Source: an uncultured Bacilli bacterium (lineage in GTDB: Bacteria; Bacillota_I; Bacilli_A; RF39; UBA660). Taken from it: a stretch of 64,000 nucleotides of DNA. The notes below the pieces were generated by a model. The model was not told the DNA's origin, made no database searches, and saw only the letters and a program-made list of their open reading frames with translations. The position numbers and the translations under genes are program-made. The stretch spans positions 62,001 through 126,000 of the forward strand of contig CAKOLL010000002.1 of the NCBI GenBank assembly GCA_934096295.1. Reading direction: 5' to 3'. Below are positions 42,006 through 50,375 of the stretch, piece after piece (within the stretch, counting starts at the first letter, position 1; each line of letters opens with the position of its first letter).

Positions 42006-42743
42006 ATGTTTTTAGGTGAGAATCCAATTCATATTGAGGTAGAAAAAAAAGAAGATATAACAAAATTAGTTTTAATGCCTGGAGATCCTTTGCGTGCTAA
42101 GTATATTGCAGAAAATTTTTTGGAAAACGCAAAGTGTGTAACTAGTGTTAGAAACATGCTTGGATTTACTGGAACTTATAAAGGTGTGCCTGTTACTGTC
42201 ATGGGTAGTGGAATGGGAATGCCTAGCATGGGTATTTATTCTTTTGAATTATTTCATTTTTTTGGAGTTGAAAAAATAATTAGAATAGGTACTTGTGGTG
42301 CAGTTAGTCCAAAAGCTAATATAAATGATATGCTTTTAAGTGAAAGCGTTTATAGTGAATCAAATTTTGCTTATACTTATAATAATTATAGGGAAAGAGT
42401 AGTAGTAGCTGACAAATCTTTAAATGAAAATATAATGTTGGCTGCTAATGAACTAGGATTAAATGATAAATTACATAAGGGAATGCTTACAACAATGGAT
42501 GTTTTTGGTCCTTATGTAGATTTTGAAAGAGTACTTTCTAGAATACCAAAAGATTATGAGGTATTAGGTGAAGAAATGGAAGCTTTTGGTCTTATTCATG
42601 TAGCAAATAGTATGGAAAAAAGTGCCACAGCAATAGCAACAGTTGTTGATTCAAAATTTAGTGATGTTGTTTTGTCGATTGAAGAAAGACAAACGTCTTT
42701 AAATAATATGATAAAATTAGCACTTGAAGCCATAATAAAATAA
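42006..42743 (+). CDS. deoD: purine nucleoside phosphorylase
   Basis: The 245-residue DeoD-type phosphorylase splits purine nucleosides with phosphate in salvage. Motifs seen are LMPGDPLRAKYIAE, GTCGAVSPK, LGEEMEAFGL and ERQTSLNNMI. The acid that protonates the base is probably the Asp in TVVDSKF. ATG 42006 is preferred for SD spacing; ATG 42000 is two codons upstream. It is followed closely by a phosphohexomutase gene. Confidence 0.93.
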   Translation: MFLGENPIHIEVEKKEDITKLVLMPGDPLRAKYIAENFLENAKCVTSVRNMLGFTGTYKGVPVTVMGSGMGMPSMGIYSFELFHFFGVEKIIRIGTCGAVSPKANINDMLLSESVYSESNFAYTYNNYRERVVVADKSLNENIMLAANELGLNDKLHKGMLTTMDVFGPYVDFERVLSRIPKDYEVLGEEMEAFGLIHVANSMEKSATAIATVVDSKFSDVVLSIEERQTSLNNMIKLALEAIIK

Positions 42744-42759
42744 GAAATAAGGTGATTAG

Positions 42760-44139
42760 ATGGAAGCAATAAATGAAGAAATATTTAGAGCTTATGATAT
42801 TAGGGGAACATATCCTAGTACAATTAATGAACAAGTAGCTTTTACAATAGGTAAAAGTTATGGTTCTTATTTACAAGAAAAATATAATAAAAATACTTGT
42901 ATTGTTTCTCATGATAATAGGTTATCAAGTGAAACGTTAACGCAAAATCTTATTAAGGGTTTGGTTTCTAGTGGAATAAATATTATATCATTAGGTAAAA
43001 CAACTACCCCGATGAATTATTATGCAAGATATTTAAATCAAATGCCTGGAATAATGGTTACAGCTTCACATAATCCTAAAGATGATAATGGTTTTAAAAT
43101 GTCTTTTGATGGTATGATTAATGCTCGTGGAGAGATGATTGAGGATTTTAAAAAATATACGCTTGCAGGTAATTTTAAAAATGGACAAGGAAGAATAACT
43201 AATACTAATATTACTGATAAATACTTAGAATATTTGAAATTTTCAATAAAGTATGGCAAAAACAAAAGAAAGATTGTAATTGATCCAGGAAATGGGGCGA
43301 CAAGTCATATAATTAGAAAAGTGTTTGATAATGCGTTTTGTAGTCCAATTTATATAAATGATATTTCTGATGGAAATTTTCCAAATCATCATCCAGATCC
43401 TGCAGTTCCTGAAAATATGGTACAATTACAAAAAGCTGTTAAAGAACATAGAGCAGATTTTGGGGTAGCTTATGATGGTGATGGAGATAGAATTGGTGTT
43501 GTTATGGAAACTGGAGAAATAATGCCAATTGAATATTTAATCCTTATATACATAAAGGATATGTTTAATAATGTATCTAATAAAACGTTTTTATACGATG
43601 TTAAATGTTCTAAAGTAATAGAGGATATGATTAATGCTTGGGGGGGAAAGGCTCTACTTTATAGAACTGGTGCTTCTTATACAGAATTTAAAACGCATGA
43701 GGATAATCTTCCTTTTGGGGGAGAATATTCAGGACACTTATATTTCAGAGATCGGGATGCTGATTGTGCTAGTGCCATATATGCTTCTTTAAGATTATTG
43801 GAAATAATGAGTAAAACAAGTGAAAAAATGAGTAAGCTAGTTAAAGATTTTCCAAAATATTATTCTACACCTGAGATTAAAATTCCAAGTGATGATAATA
43901 TTAAATTTAATGTTGTGGAACAAATAAAAGCATATGCTAGAGCGAAAAATTATCCAGTGAACGATATAGATGGAGTAAGAATAACCTATACAAATGGATG
44001 GGTTTTAGTTAGAGCTAGTAATACGGGACCTAATTTAACATTTAGAGCAGAGGCCACTAGTGCACAAGGAATCATTTCGTTAAAAAATATATATTTACCA
44101 ATGATTGAAGAATATAATAAAGCAGTTGATACGTTATAA
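42760..44139 (+). CDS. phosphomannomutase/phosphoglucomutase
   Basis: The 459-residue protein interconverts hexose 1- and 6-phosphates. It has the phosphoserine motif TASHNP (Ser103), the magnesium loop AYDGDGDRIG, the sugar-binding GGEYSGHLYF, and a C-terminal phosphate site (VRASNTGP). It is a PMM/PGM of the ManB/AlgC type; the preferred sugar cannot be read. It follows deoD by 16 bases and could also serve as a phosphopentomutase-like salvage partner, which is only an inference. Confidence 0.9.
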   Translation: MEAINEEIFRAYDIRGTYPSTINEQVAFTIGKSYGSYLQEKYNKNTCIVSHDNRLSSETLTQNLIKGLVSSGINIISLGKTTTPMNYYARYLNQMPGIMVTASHNPKDDNGFKMSFDGMINARGEMIEDFKKYTLAGNFKNGQGRITNTNITDKYLEYLKFSIKYGKNKRKIVIDPGNGATSHIIRKVFDNAFCSPIYINDISDGNFPNHHPDPAVPENMVQLQKAVKEHRADFGVAYDGDGDRIGVVMETGEIMPIEYLILIYIKDMFNNVSNKTFLYDVKCSKVIEDMINAWGGKALLYRTGASYTEFKTHEDNLPFGGEYSGHLYFRDRDADCASAIYASLRLLEIMSKTSEKMSKLVKDFPKYYSTPEIKIPSDDNIKFNVVEQIKAYARAKNYPVNDIDGVRITYTNGWVLVRASNTGPNLTFRAEATSAQGIISLKNIYLPMIEEYNKAVDTL

Positions 44140-44171
44140 CAATATATTTTCGAATATATTGTTATTTTTTT
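44138..44171 (+). terminator. terminator after the phosphohexomutase gene
   Basis: AACAATATATT (44138-44148) / AATATATTGTT (44153-44163), tetraloop TTCG, then T-rich. Confidence 0.85.
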
Positions 44172-44180
44172 GAAAATCTA

Positions 44181-44209
44181 TTTACAAGATGATGGTTATA
44201 TAGTATAAT
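44181..44209 (+). promoter_or_regulatory. upstream tRNA operon promoter
   Basis: TTTACA (44181-44186), 17-base spacer, TATAAT (44204-44209). Confidence 0.65.
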
Positions 44210-44254
44210 GTTAATACGTCAGCAAAAAAAAATCATAAATTTTACAAAAAAGTA

Positions 44255-44283
44255 TTGCAAAATGTGAAAAAATATTGTAAAAT
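44255..44283 (+). promoter_or_regulatory. downstream tRNA operon promoter
   Basis: TTGCAA (44255-44260), 17-base spacer, TAAAAT (44278-44283). It lies just ahead of tRNA-Ile, so the tRNA pair appears to have two tandem promoters. Confidence 0.65.
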
Positions 44284-44301
44284 TAAAAAGGTTTTGTTAG
44301 T

Positions 44302-44378
<77 letters not shown>

Positions 44379-44386
44379 TTAATAAT

Positions 44387-44463
44387 GGCCCGTTGGTGAA
44401 GCGGTTTAACACACATGCCTTTCACGCATGCATACATGGGTTCAAATCCCGTACGGGTCACCA
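44387..44463 (+). tRNA. tRNA-Glu (anticodon TTC)
   Basis: Acceptor GGCCCGT / ACGGGTC, discriminator A, encoded CCA. Anticodon loop CTTTCAC gives TTC. It closely follows the common Firmicutes tRNA-Glu sequence. It lies eight bases after tRNA-Ile. Confidence 0.95.
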
Positions 44464-44474
44464 ATTAGTGCTTA

Positions 44475-44502
44475 AAAGTCCGTGTTTTCGGGCTTTTTTT
44501 TT
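44475..44502 (+). terminator. tRNA operon terminator
   Basis: AAAGTCCG (44475-44482) / CGGGCTTT (44489-44496), one G-U pair, then a long T run. Confidence 0.85.
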
Positions 44503-44576
44503 GCAATTACCGTCTGTATTTTCCATATTTTCCACTTTTTCCAAGTATTCCGCGGTAAAAAGACGGTAAAAAAATA

Positions 44577-44648
44577 CTACAAATTTATAAATATTTTATC
44601 TATGTTATTTGCTATTTCTTTTCTTAGTTCGTTTGATAAATGTATAAC
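44577..44648 (-). pseudogene. C-terminal relic of a tyrosine integrase
   Basis: The minus strand encodes VIHLSNELRKEIANNIDKIF and then INL-stop, the typical closing helix of phage or ICE tyrosine integrases (THLS...ANKID). No catalytic core remains. It lies next to tRNA-Glu, a common attachment site, and the 44500-44576 stretch has repeated ACCGTCT and ACGGTAAAAA blocks. It marks a former integrated element. Confidence 0.5.
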
Positions 44649-44765
44649 TTTATAACATTAGTTGAAAAATTGCAATGTCCAATTTGTGGATTTATTCCAT
44701 ATAATTCTTTTCCTTCTATTAAAATTTTAGGAGGTATGCGTGTTTGGACAATAAAAAATAAATGA
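44640..44765 (+). other. 41-codon ORF, doubtful
   Basis: ATG 44640 opens a 41-residue frame with one CPICG knuckle and a C-terminus ending WTIKNK. No SD is visible before it, and it overlaps the integrase relic on the other strand. It may be the tail of a lost zinc-ribbon gene from the same element. A good SD-like GGAGG at 44730 lies inside it. Confidence 0.25.
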
Positions 44766-44768
44766 AAA

Positions 44769-44795
44769 AAACTTCCATATTTGGAAGTTTTTTAA
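44769..44795. terminator. terminator between the element relic and tRNA-Ser
   Basis: AAACTTCC (44769-44776) / GGAAGTTT (44783-44790), A-rich and T-rich on the two sides, so it can serve both strands. Confidence 0.75.
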
Positions 44796-44804
44796 TTACT
44801 TAAA

Positions 44805-44897
44805 TGGCGGAGCAGAGAGGATTTGAACCTCCGCGCCAGCATTCGCCGACCTAAATCCTTAGCAGGGATCCCTCTTCAGCCTCTTGAGTACTGCTCC
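44805..44897 (-). tRNA. tRNA-Ser (anticodon GCT)
   Basis: Minus strand GGAGCAG pairs with CTGCTCC, then G and encoded CCA. Length of 93 bases reflects the long variable arm of serine tRNAs. Anticodon loop CTGCTAA gives GCT. Confidence 0.93.
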
Positions 44898-44941
44898 ATA
44901 AGCTACTTCTATATTTTAATATAAAAGTAGGTTCTTGTCAA

Positions 44942-45796
44942 TCAACTTATGCAAATATTTTCAATATTGTCTATAAAATCTTGCATTACTGTTAAATAAT
45001 CATCTGTGTTGTCTGTTTCTACATTAATCATAGATTTAACATCAATTGTTTTAGCTTTGTAATCATTTACGATTGTTTTTATGTTTTCTGTGTAATTATT
45101 ATCTAAAACTAATATTGTTTTGTATGTTTCTTTTTTGAAATTACTTTTTATAGAATTTAATGTTCCTTCGGTTAATGTTTCTTCATCTAGTGAAACAATA
45201 TTAAATCCATAATTTTCTAAAAATTTGAATACATTGTCACTTACTACGAGAGTATTTGTTCCTTTAGCTTTTGCTTCCTTACCAATTGCTCTTAGGTCAG
45301 CGTCTTTTAAAGATAATATTTCTGATAACTCTTGATATTTTTTTTCTACATATTCAGAAATTATTTGACTTTCTAAATATTCTTTTAAATAATCTTTAAT
45401 ATTTTTGGCAAGCATTAAATAATTGTTTGGACTCATCCATAATTCTTTGACACCGTTTTTATAAGATAAGCCATTTGATACATCAATTATGAGTAGGTTT
45501 TTATTTTTATTGATAAGGTTTTTTGCTATCGTTTTTTCATTGCTTAAACCATTGTAAATGAAAAGGTCTGCTTTGGCATATTTTTTTATTTGTTTGTCTG
45601 TAAGTTCATAATTAAATACATCTGCACCACCTGGATAAATACTTTCAATTGTTCCATAGTCTTTATACATAAATTCTGTCAAATATTTAACTGGGTAAAT
45701 TGTTGTATAAATAGTAGCATTTTCTAAATTGTCTTTTTTTAAGCTGCATCCTGTTAAAAGAAATGCACTTAATATTATTAAAAATAATTTTTTCAT
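44942..45796 (-). CDS. ZnuA-like metal ABC transporter lipoprotein
   Basis: 284 residues with a lipobox (ILSAFLLTGCSLKK, lipidated Cys17) and a cluster 9 (zinc/manganese) solute-binding fold: IYTTIYPVKYLTEFM, then IYPGGADVFNYELTDKQIKKYAKADLFIYNG. The usual metal ligands are missing: PHDYE is VFNYE, and the HVW motif is ELWMSPNNY. No permease or ATPase genes are adjacent. It may bind something other than zinc, or hold the metal differently. It overlaps yidD by four bases. Confidence 0.78.
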   Translation of the reverse strand: MKKLFLIILSAFLLTGCSLKKDNLENATIYTTIYPVKYLTEFMYKDYGTIESIYPGGADVFNYELTDKQIKKYAKADLFIYNGLSNEKTIAKNLINKNKNLLIIDVSNGLSYKNGVKELWMSPNNYLMLAKNIKDYLKEYLESQIISEYVEKKYQELSEILSLKDADLRAIGKEAKAKGTNTLVVSDNVFKFLENYGFNIVSLDEETLTEGTLNSIKSNFKKETYKTILVLDNNYTENIKTIVNDYKAKTIDVKSMINVETDNTDDYLTVMQDFIDNIENICIS

Positions 45797-46026
45797 ATTG
45801 TTTTTCCTTCCTTTTTAATCTCGTCATGACCATATCTTCCAAAAGGATTACATTTAAGAATTCTTTTTATTCCTAACTTTAAACCTTTGAATAATCCATA
45901 TTCATTTAAAGCATCAATCATATACTGGCTGCATGTTGGTGTAAATCTACACATTGAATGAGCATGAGTAGGGGTTACTTGATATGCTCTGATAATATAA
46001 ATTAGTAATTTTTTTATAAATATCAC
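45793..46026 (-). CDS. yidD: membrane protein insertion factor YidD
   Basis: The 77-residue protein has the YidD core: IRAYQVTPTHAHSMCRFTPTCSQYMIDAL, then GIKRILKCNPFGRYGHDE, with three Cys in the family pattern. YidD aids YidC-dependent insertion. The start is uncertain: GTG 46026 has poor SD spacing, but no better start lies between it and the conserved region. Confidence 0.85.
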   Translation of the reverse strand: MIFIKKLLIYIIRAYQVTPTHAHSMCRFTPTCSQYMIDALNEYGLFKGLKLGIKRILKCNPFGRYGHDEIKKEGKTI

Positions 46027-46118
46027 CCTTTAAACATTTTACTATATAATTATTCGTTTGTAAATGTTTTCAAATTAGAAAAAATTTGTTATAATTAGAT
46101 AGAAATGGATATGATAAT

Positions 46119-46769
46119 ATGAATTATTTAGAAAAAATGGGTATTGAAATTAAGAATAAAGAGTTATTGGAAACCGCTTTAACTCATAGTAGTTATTCAA
46201 ATGAACATAATTGTGATAACTATGAAAGGTTAGAATATTTAGGGGATGCAATATTAGAAGCAGTTACGAGTGAGTATTTATATTTGCATACAAATTATAG
46301 TGAAGGTGAAATGACAAAGATTAGAGCAAATTATGTGTGTGAAAAAGCTTTAGCTACATATTCTAAAAAGTTAGGTATTGATAAAAATATTAGACTTGGT
46401 CATGGACAAATACATAATTTGAATGATACAATTATTGCTGATGTTTTTGAAGCTGTGGCAGCAGCAATATATTTAGATCAAGGGTACGAGATTGTTAAAA
46501 AATATTTGAATGATATTATTGTGCCATTTATAAATGAAGGTCGGGATTTTAATACTGATTATAAAACTAAATTACAAGAAGCAGTGCAAACAAATAAAAA
46601 GTCTTTAGAGTATGTTTTAATTCATGAGTATGGTGAAGCTCATGATAAGACTTTTGAAATGGCTGTTAAAATAGATGATATTATATATGGAAAGGGTATT
46701 GGCAAAAGCAAAAAAGAAGCCGAACAAAATGCTGCTTTGGATGCTTTAAACAAGAGTGCGGTGAGGTAA
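46119..46769 (+). CDS. rnc: ribonuclease III
   Basis: The 216-residue protein cuts double-stranded RNA in rRNA and mRNA processing. The signature NYERLEYLGDAILE carries the catalytic Glu and Asp, with a second acidic pair in ADVFEAVAAAIYLD. A C-terminal dsRNA-binding domain (TKLQEAVQTNKKSLEY ... GKGIGKSKKEAEQNAALDAL) follows. It abuts smc, as in Bacillus rnc-smc. It would also be expected to process sense/antisense duplexes such as the one proposed near 17.9 kb. Confidence 0.95.
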   Translation: MNYLEKMGIEIKNKELLETALTHSSYSNEHNCDNYERLEYLGDAILEAVTSEYLYLHTNYSEGEMTKIRANYVCEKALATYSKKLGIDKNIRLGHGQIHNLNDTIIADVFEAVAAAIYLDQGYEIVKKYLNDIIVPFINEGRDFNTDYKTKLQEAVQTNKKSLEYVLIHEYGEAHDKTFEMAVKIDDIIYGKGIGKSKKEAEQNAALDALNKSAVR

Positions 46770-49700
46770 ATGTATTTAAAAAGTATAAGAGCTCAAGGGT
46801 TTAAGTCTTTTGCAGATAAATTGGATTTAGAAATTAATCCAGGAATAACAGGGATTGTTGGACCAAATGGAAGCGGCAAAAGTAATATTGTTGATGCTGT
46901 TAGATGGGTTTTAGGTGAACAGTCTGTCAAGTCTTTGCGTGGTCAAAATAATATGACTGATTGTATTTTTAGTGGTAGTGAATCAAGAGATGCCCAAAAA
47001 AGAGCAATGGTTGCTTTAGTTTTTGATAATAGTGATCATTATTTGCATAGTGATTTTAAAGAGGTAGAAATAAAAAGAATAGTTTATTCAACGGGTGAAA
47101 ATGAATATTTTATTAATAATTCAAGGGTAAGACTCAAAGATATAACTGATTTGTTCATGGATTCTGGGGCTGGTGCTAATGCATTTAATATAATTAGTCA
47201 AGGGAATGTAACTGATATAGTAAACTCTAAATCAAGTGATAGAAGAATTATATTTGAAAGTGCTGCAGGGGTATTAAAATATAAAAAGCGTAAAGAAGAA
47301 AGTTTAAAAAAGTTAGATCGAACTGAAGAAAATTTAACACGTATAAAATTAGTTATAGATGAATTATCTAAAACAGTTGAGCCTTTAAAAGAACAAAGTG
47401 TAGTAGCTAAGAAGTATCTTGATATAAAGAATGAACTTGAAAGTATTGATATTGCATTAATTGCAAAAGATATAACAGATTTAAATTTAGAATATTCTAA
47501 AATAACCGAAGAGGTAAAAAATCTTAAGGAAAAGCTTGTTACTTTAAAAGATAATGTCGGGGATGCTAAACTAGAAAAATTAAAATTAAGAAATTTAGAG
47601 TTAGAAGAAATTGTTAATAGAAAAAGAGAGGAATTACTTAAGATAACTGAAGATTTAAGTAATTTAAACGGAGAAAAAAAATTAACTGTTGAAAGAACTA
47701 AGTATGAAGCTAATAAGAATGTTATTGATGATAATTTGATTAAGTTAAAAGAAAATGAACTTAATATAAATAAAAATATAACTGTTTTAGAAAGAGAAAT
47801 ATTAGATATTGAAGCAAGTGTTAATGATCAAAGAGAAAAAGGAGAAGAAGTAAAAAATAAATTATTAGTGTTAAAAGTTAAGAAAAGTACTGCAAGCAAT
47901 TCATTAATGGAAGCTAATAAAGCTAAATTTTTATTGGAAAATAAAATTGAAATATTAGAAAATAATATTTTAAGTTCTGAATCTGCTCCGGTTAGTGTTA
48001 GAAATATTTTAAATAATCCAAGGTTACATGGTATTCATGATACTATTGGAAGATTATTAGATATTCCTGAAAAATATATGATTGCAACTGATATAGCATT
48101 AGGGGCTAGTAGTAATTATTTAGTAGTTGATGATGATAATGCTGCTTTAAGTGCAATAGATTTCTTGAAAGAAAGAAAATTAGGAAGAGCAACATTTTAT
48201 CCTTTGAATGTAATTAAATCTAGGTATGTAAGTAGTGATATAATAAATGATATAAAAAATATTAATGGTTATATTGGGGTACTTAGTGATTTAGTTAGTT
48301 TTGATAACAAATATAGAAATATTATGGAAAATCAATTAGGTCAAGTACTTGTTGTAGATAATGAAAGAACATTGAATGTTATTGGAAAATTAATTAATTA
48401 TAAATATAAAGTTGTTTCATTAGATGGGGAAATTCTTCATGTAGGTGGATCTATTACTGGTGGTACTAGTAAGAAAAATACAATGTTAAATGAAAAAAAT
48501 GAGTTAAATAAATTAAAAAATGATTTACAAAAATTAGAAATAAATATTAAAGATTTAACTGAAGATGTAAATAAGTTAAATGAAGATTCATTAGAACTTG
48601 AAGAAAGAGAAAATGTTTTAAATAAATATGTTGTTTTATTAAATGAAGAACTTTTTAATAAAAGAACTAATTTAAGTAGATTAAACGAAGAACATAAAAA
48701 TATTTTAAGTGAACTTGAAGGTATTAATGATTTAAAGAGTAATAAATTAGATGAACATTTATTAGAATTAATGGAAAAAATCAATAATTTAAGTAAGAGT
48801 AAAGAGTTAATTGAAAAAGACATTAAAGTAATAAGTAAAGAGAAAAATGATTTAAATGATGAAATAAATGAACTTGATAAAAAACTTAGAGATAGTAATA
48901 GTAGTTATAATCTTGTTAATAATGAATTAAAAAATAAAGAAATTGAATCTGGTAAATTAGAGGTTAAGTTAGATAATTTACTTGATGAACTTAATAATGG
49001 TTATAATTTAACATATGAGTCTGCATGTGGAAATTATAGTTTAGAGATGGATAGTGATATTGCTCGTGAACATGTAAAAAACTTAAAGAAAGAATTAGCA
49101 AGTTTAGGAAATGTAAATATTGGTGCTATAGATGAATATGAAAGAATTTCAACTCGTTATGAATTTTTAAATAGTCAAAAATTTGATTTGGAAAGTGCTT
49201 CAAATGAACTTAAAGGTATTATAAGTGAAATGGATGATATTATGGTAGATAAGTTTAAAAAATCATTTGAAAGTATAAAACAAGAATTTAGTAAAATATT
49301 TAAATTAATGTTTAAAGGTGGAAAGGGTGAACTTGCTCTTAGTGATCCAGATGACTTATTAAATACAGGAATTGATATACTTGCAATACCTCCGGGTAAA
49401 AAAATTAATTCTCCAGTTTCATTAAGTGGGGGAGAAAAAGCTTTGACAGCAATATGTTTGTTATTTGCAATGCTTGAGGTTAAGCCATCACCATTCGTTA
49501 TCCTTGATGAAGCAGAGGCTGCACTTGATGAGGTTAATGTAGATATGTTTGGTAAATATTTAAGTGAAGAAAAAAATAGAAGCCAATTTATAGTAATTAC
49601 TCATAAAAAGAGAATGATGGAATATGCTGATTCTTTATATGGTATTACAATGCAAGAGTCTGGTGTTAGTAAAATAGTTAGTGCTAAATTAGAAAATTAA
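46770..49700 (+). CDS. smc: chromosome segregation protein SMC, short-armed
   Basis: SMC forms the condensin core. The 976-residue protein has Walker A GPNGSGKS (31-38), a hinge from about residue 405 to 560 (PRLHGIHDTIGRLL ... GGSITGG), signature LSGGEKALTAI near 884, and Walker B PFVILDEAEAALDEVN. Bacterial SMC proteins are usually near 1150-1200 residues. Here each coiled-coil arm is roughly 90-100 residues shorter, with head and hinge intact. It begins directly after rnc. Confidence 0.95.
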   Translation: MYLKSIRAQGFKSFADKLDLEINPGITGIVGPNGSGKSNIVDAVRWVLGEQSVKSLRGQNNMTDCIFSGSESRDAQKRAMVALVFDNSDHYLHSDFKEVEIKRIVYSTGENEYFINNSRVRLKDITDLFMDSGAGANAFNIISQGNVTDIVNSKSSDRRIIFESAAGVLKYKKRKEESLKKLDRTEENLTRIKLVIDELSKTVEPLKEQSVVAKKYLDIKNELESIDIALIAKDITDLNLEYSKITEEVKNLKEKLVTLKDNVGDAKLEKLKLRNLELEEIVNRKREELLKITEDLSNLNGEKKLTVERTKYEANKNVIDDNLIKLKENELNINKNITVLEREILDIEASVNDQREKGEEVKNKLLVLKVKKSTASNSLMEANKAKFLLENKIEILENNILSSESAPVSVRNILNNPRLHGIHDTIGRLLDIPEKYMIATDIALGASSNYLVVDDDNAALSAIDFLKERKLGRATFYPLNVIKSRYVSSDIINDIKNINGYIGVLSDLVSFDNKYRNIMENQLGQVLVVDNERTLNVIGKLINYKYKVVSLDGEILHVGGSITGGTSKKNTMLNEKNELNKLKNDLQKLEINIKDLTEDVNKLNEDSLELEERENVLNKYVVLLNEELFNKRTNLSRLNEEHKNILSELEGINDLKSNKLDEHLLELMEKINNLSKSKELIEKDIKVISKEKNDLNDEINELDKKLRDSNSSYNLVNNELKNKEIESGKLEVKLDNLLDELNNGYNLTYESACGNYSLEMDSDIAREHVKNLKKELASLGNVNIGAIDEYERISTRYEFLNSQKFDLESASNELKGIISEMDDIMVDKFKKSFESIKQEFSKIFKLMFKGGKGELALSDPDDLLNTGIDILAIPPGKKINSPVSLSGGEKALTAICLLFAMLEVKPSPFVILDEAEAALDEVNVDMFGKYLSEEKNRSQFIVITHKKRMMEYADSLYGITMQESGVSKIVSAKLEN

Positions 49701-49780
49701 TGTTAAAATGTGTAAAATTTAAAAATTTTGTTTATAAAAATTATAAAATATGATAGAATTAATTTAAGGAGGATGACATT

Positions 49781-50332
49781 ATGCCATGGTGGTTAATATT
49801 AATAATAGTTGTAGTTTTAATTGTTCTTTGGGCAATTAGTGTTTATAATAAATTAGTTGCTTTAAGAAACAGAGTTAAAGATCAATGGGCTCAAATTGAT
49901 GTTCAATTAAAAAGAAGATTTGATTTAATTCCAAATTTGGTAGAAACAGTTAAAGGTTATACTAAACATGAATCTGAAACACTTGAAGCTGTAATTAAAG
50001 CTCGTAATACTTATGTATCTGCTACTTTACCTGAAGATCAAATGAAAGCTGATGGAGAACTTACTCAAGCAATTTCTAAATTATTTGCTTTAACTGAAAG
50101 TTATCCAGATTTAAAAGCAAATACTAATTTCCAAGCTCTACAACAAGAACTTACTGAAACTGAAAGTAAAATTGCAGCAGCTAGACAGTTTTATAATGAT
50201 ACTGTAATGGTTTATAATAATAAAGTGTCTATGGTTCCAAGCAATATTATTGCTAGTTTGTTTAAGTTTAATAAAGAAGCTTTCTTTGAAGCTAATGAAA
50301 CAGAACGACAAAATGTTCAAGTTAAATTTTAA
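49781..50332 (+). CDS. lemA: LemA family protein
   Basis: 183 residues: an N-terminal membrane helix (residues about 3-20) and a helical-bundle LemA domain with LVALRNRVKDQWAQIDVQLKRRFDLIPNL and AARQFYNDTVMVYN. The family function is unclear. Its partner DUF2207 protein follows, a recurring pair. GGAGGATG precedes the ATG. A terminator lies between the two genes, so coexpression is partial or from separate promoters. Confidence 0.93.
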   Translation: MPWWLILIIVVVLIVLWAISVYNKLVALRNRVKDQWAQIDVQLKRRFDLIPNLVETVKGYTKHESETLEAVIKARNTYVSATLPEDQMKADGELTQAISKLFALTESYPDLKANTNFQALQQELTETESKIAAARQFYNDTVMVYNNKVSMVPSNIIASLFKFNKEAFFEANETERQNVQVKF

Positions 50333-50358
50333 AAAGACGTTCTAAACGTCTTTTTTTG
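50331..50358 (+). terminator. lemA terminator
   Basis: AAAGACGTT (50333-50341) / AACGTCTTT (50345-50353), loop CTA, followed by T. Confidence 0.8.
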
Positions 50359-50375
50359 AGAGGAGTTATGAGTTA

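Noticed and set aside
44640..44765. Zinc-ribbon gene of 41 codons as a genuine gene
   Set aside because: No ribosome binding site, only one Cys pair, and overlap with the integrase relic; kept only as a doubtful ORF.
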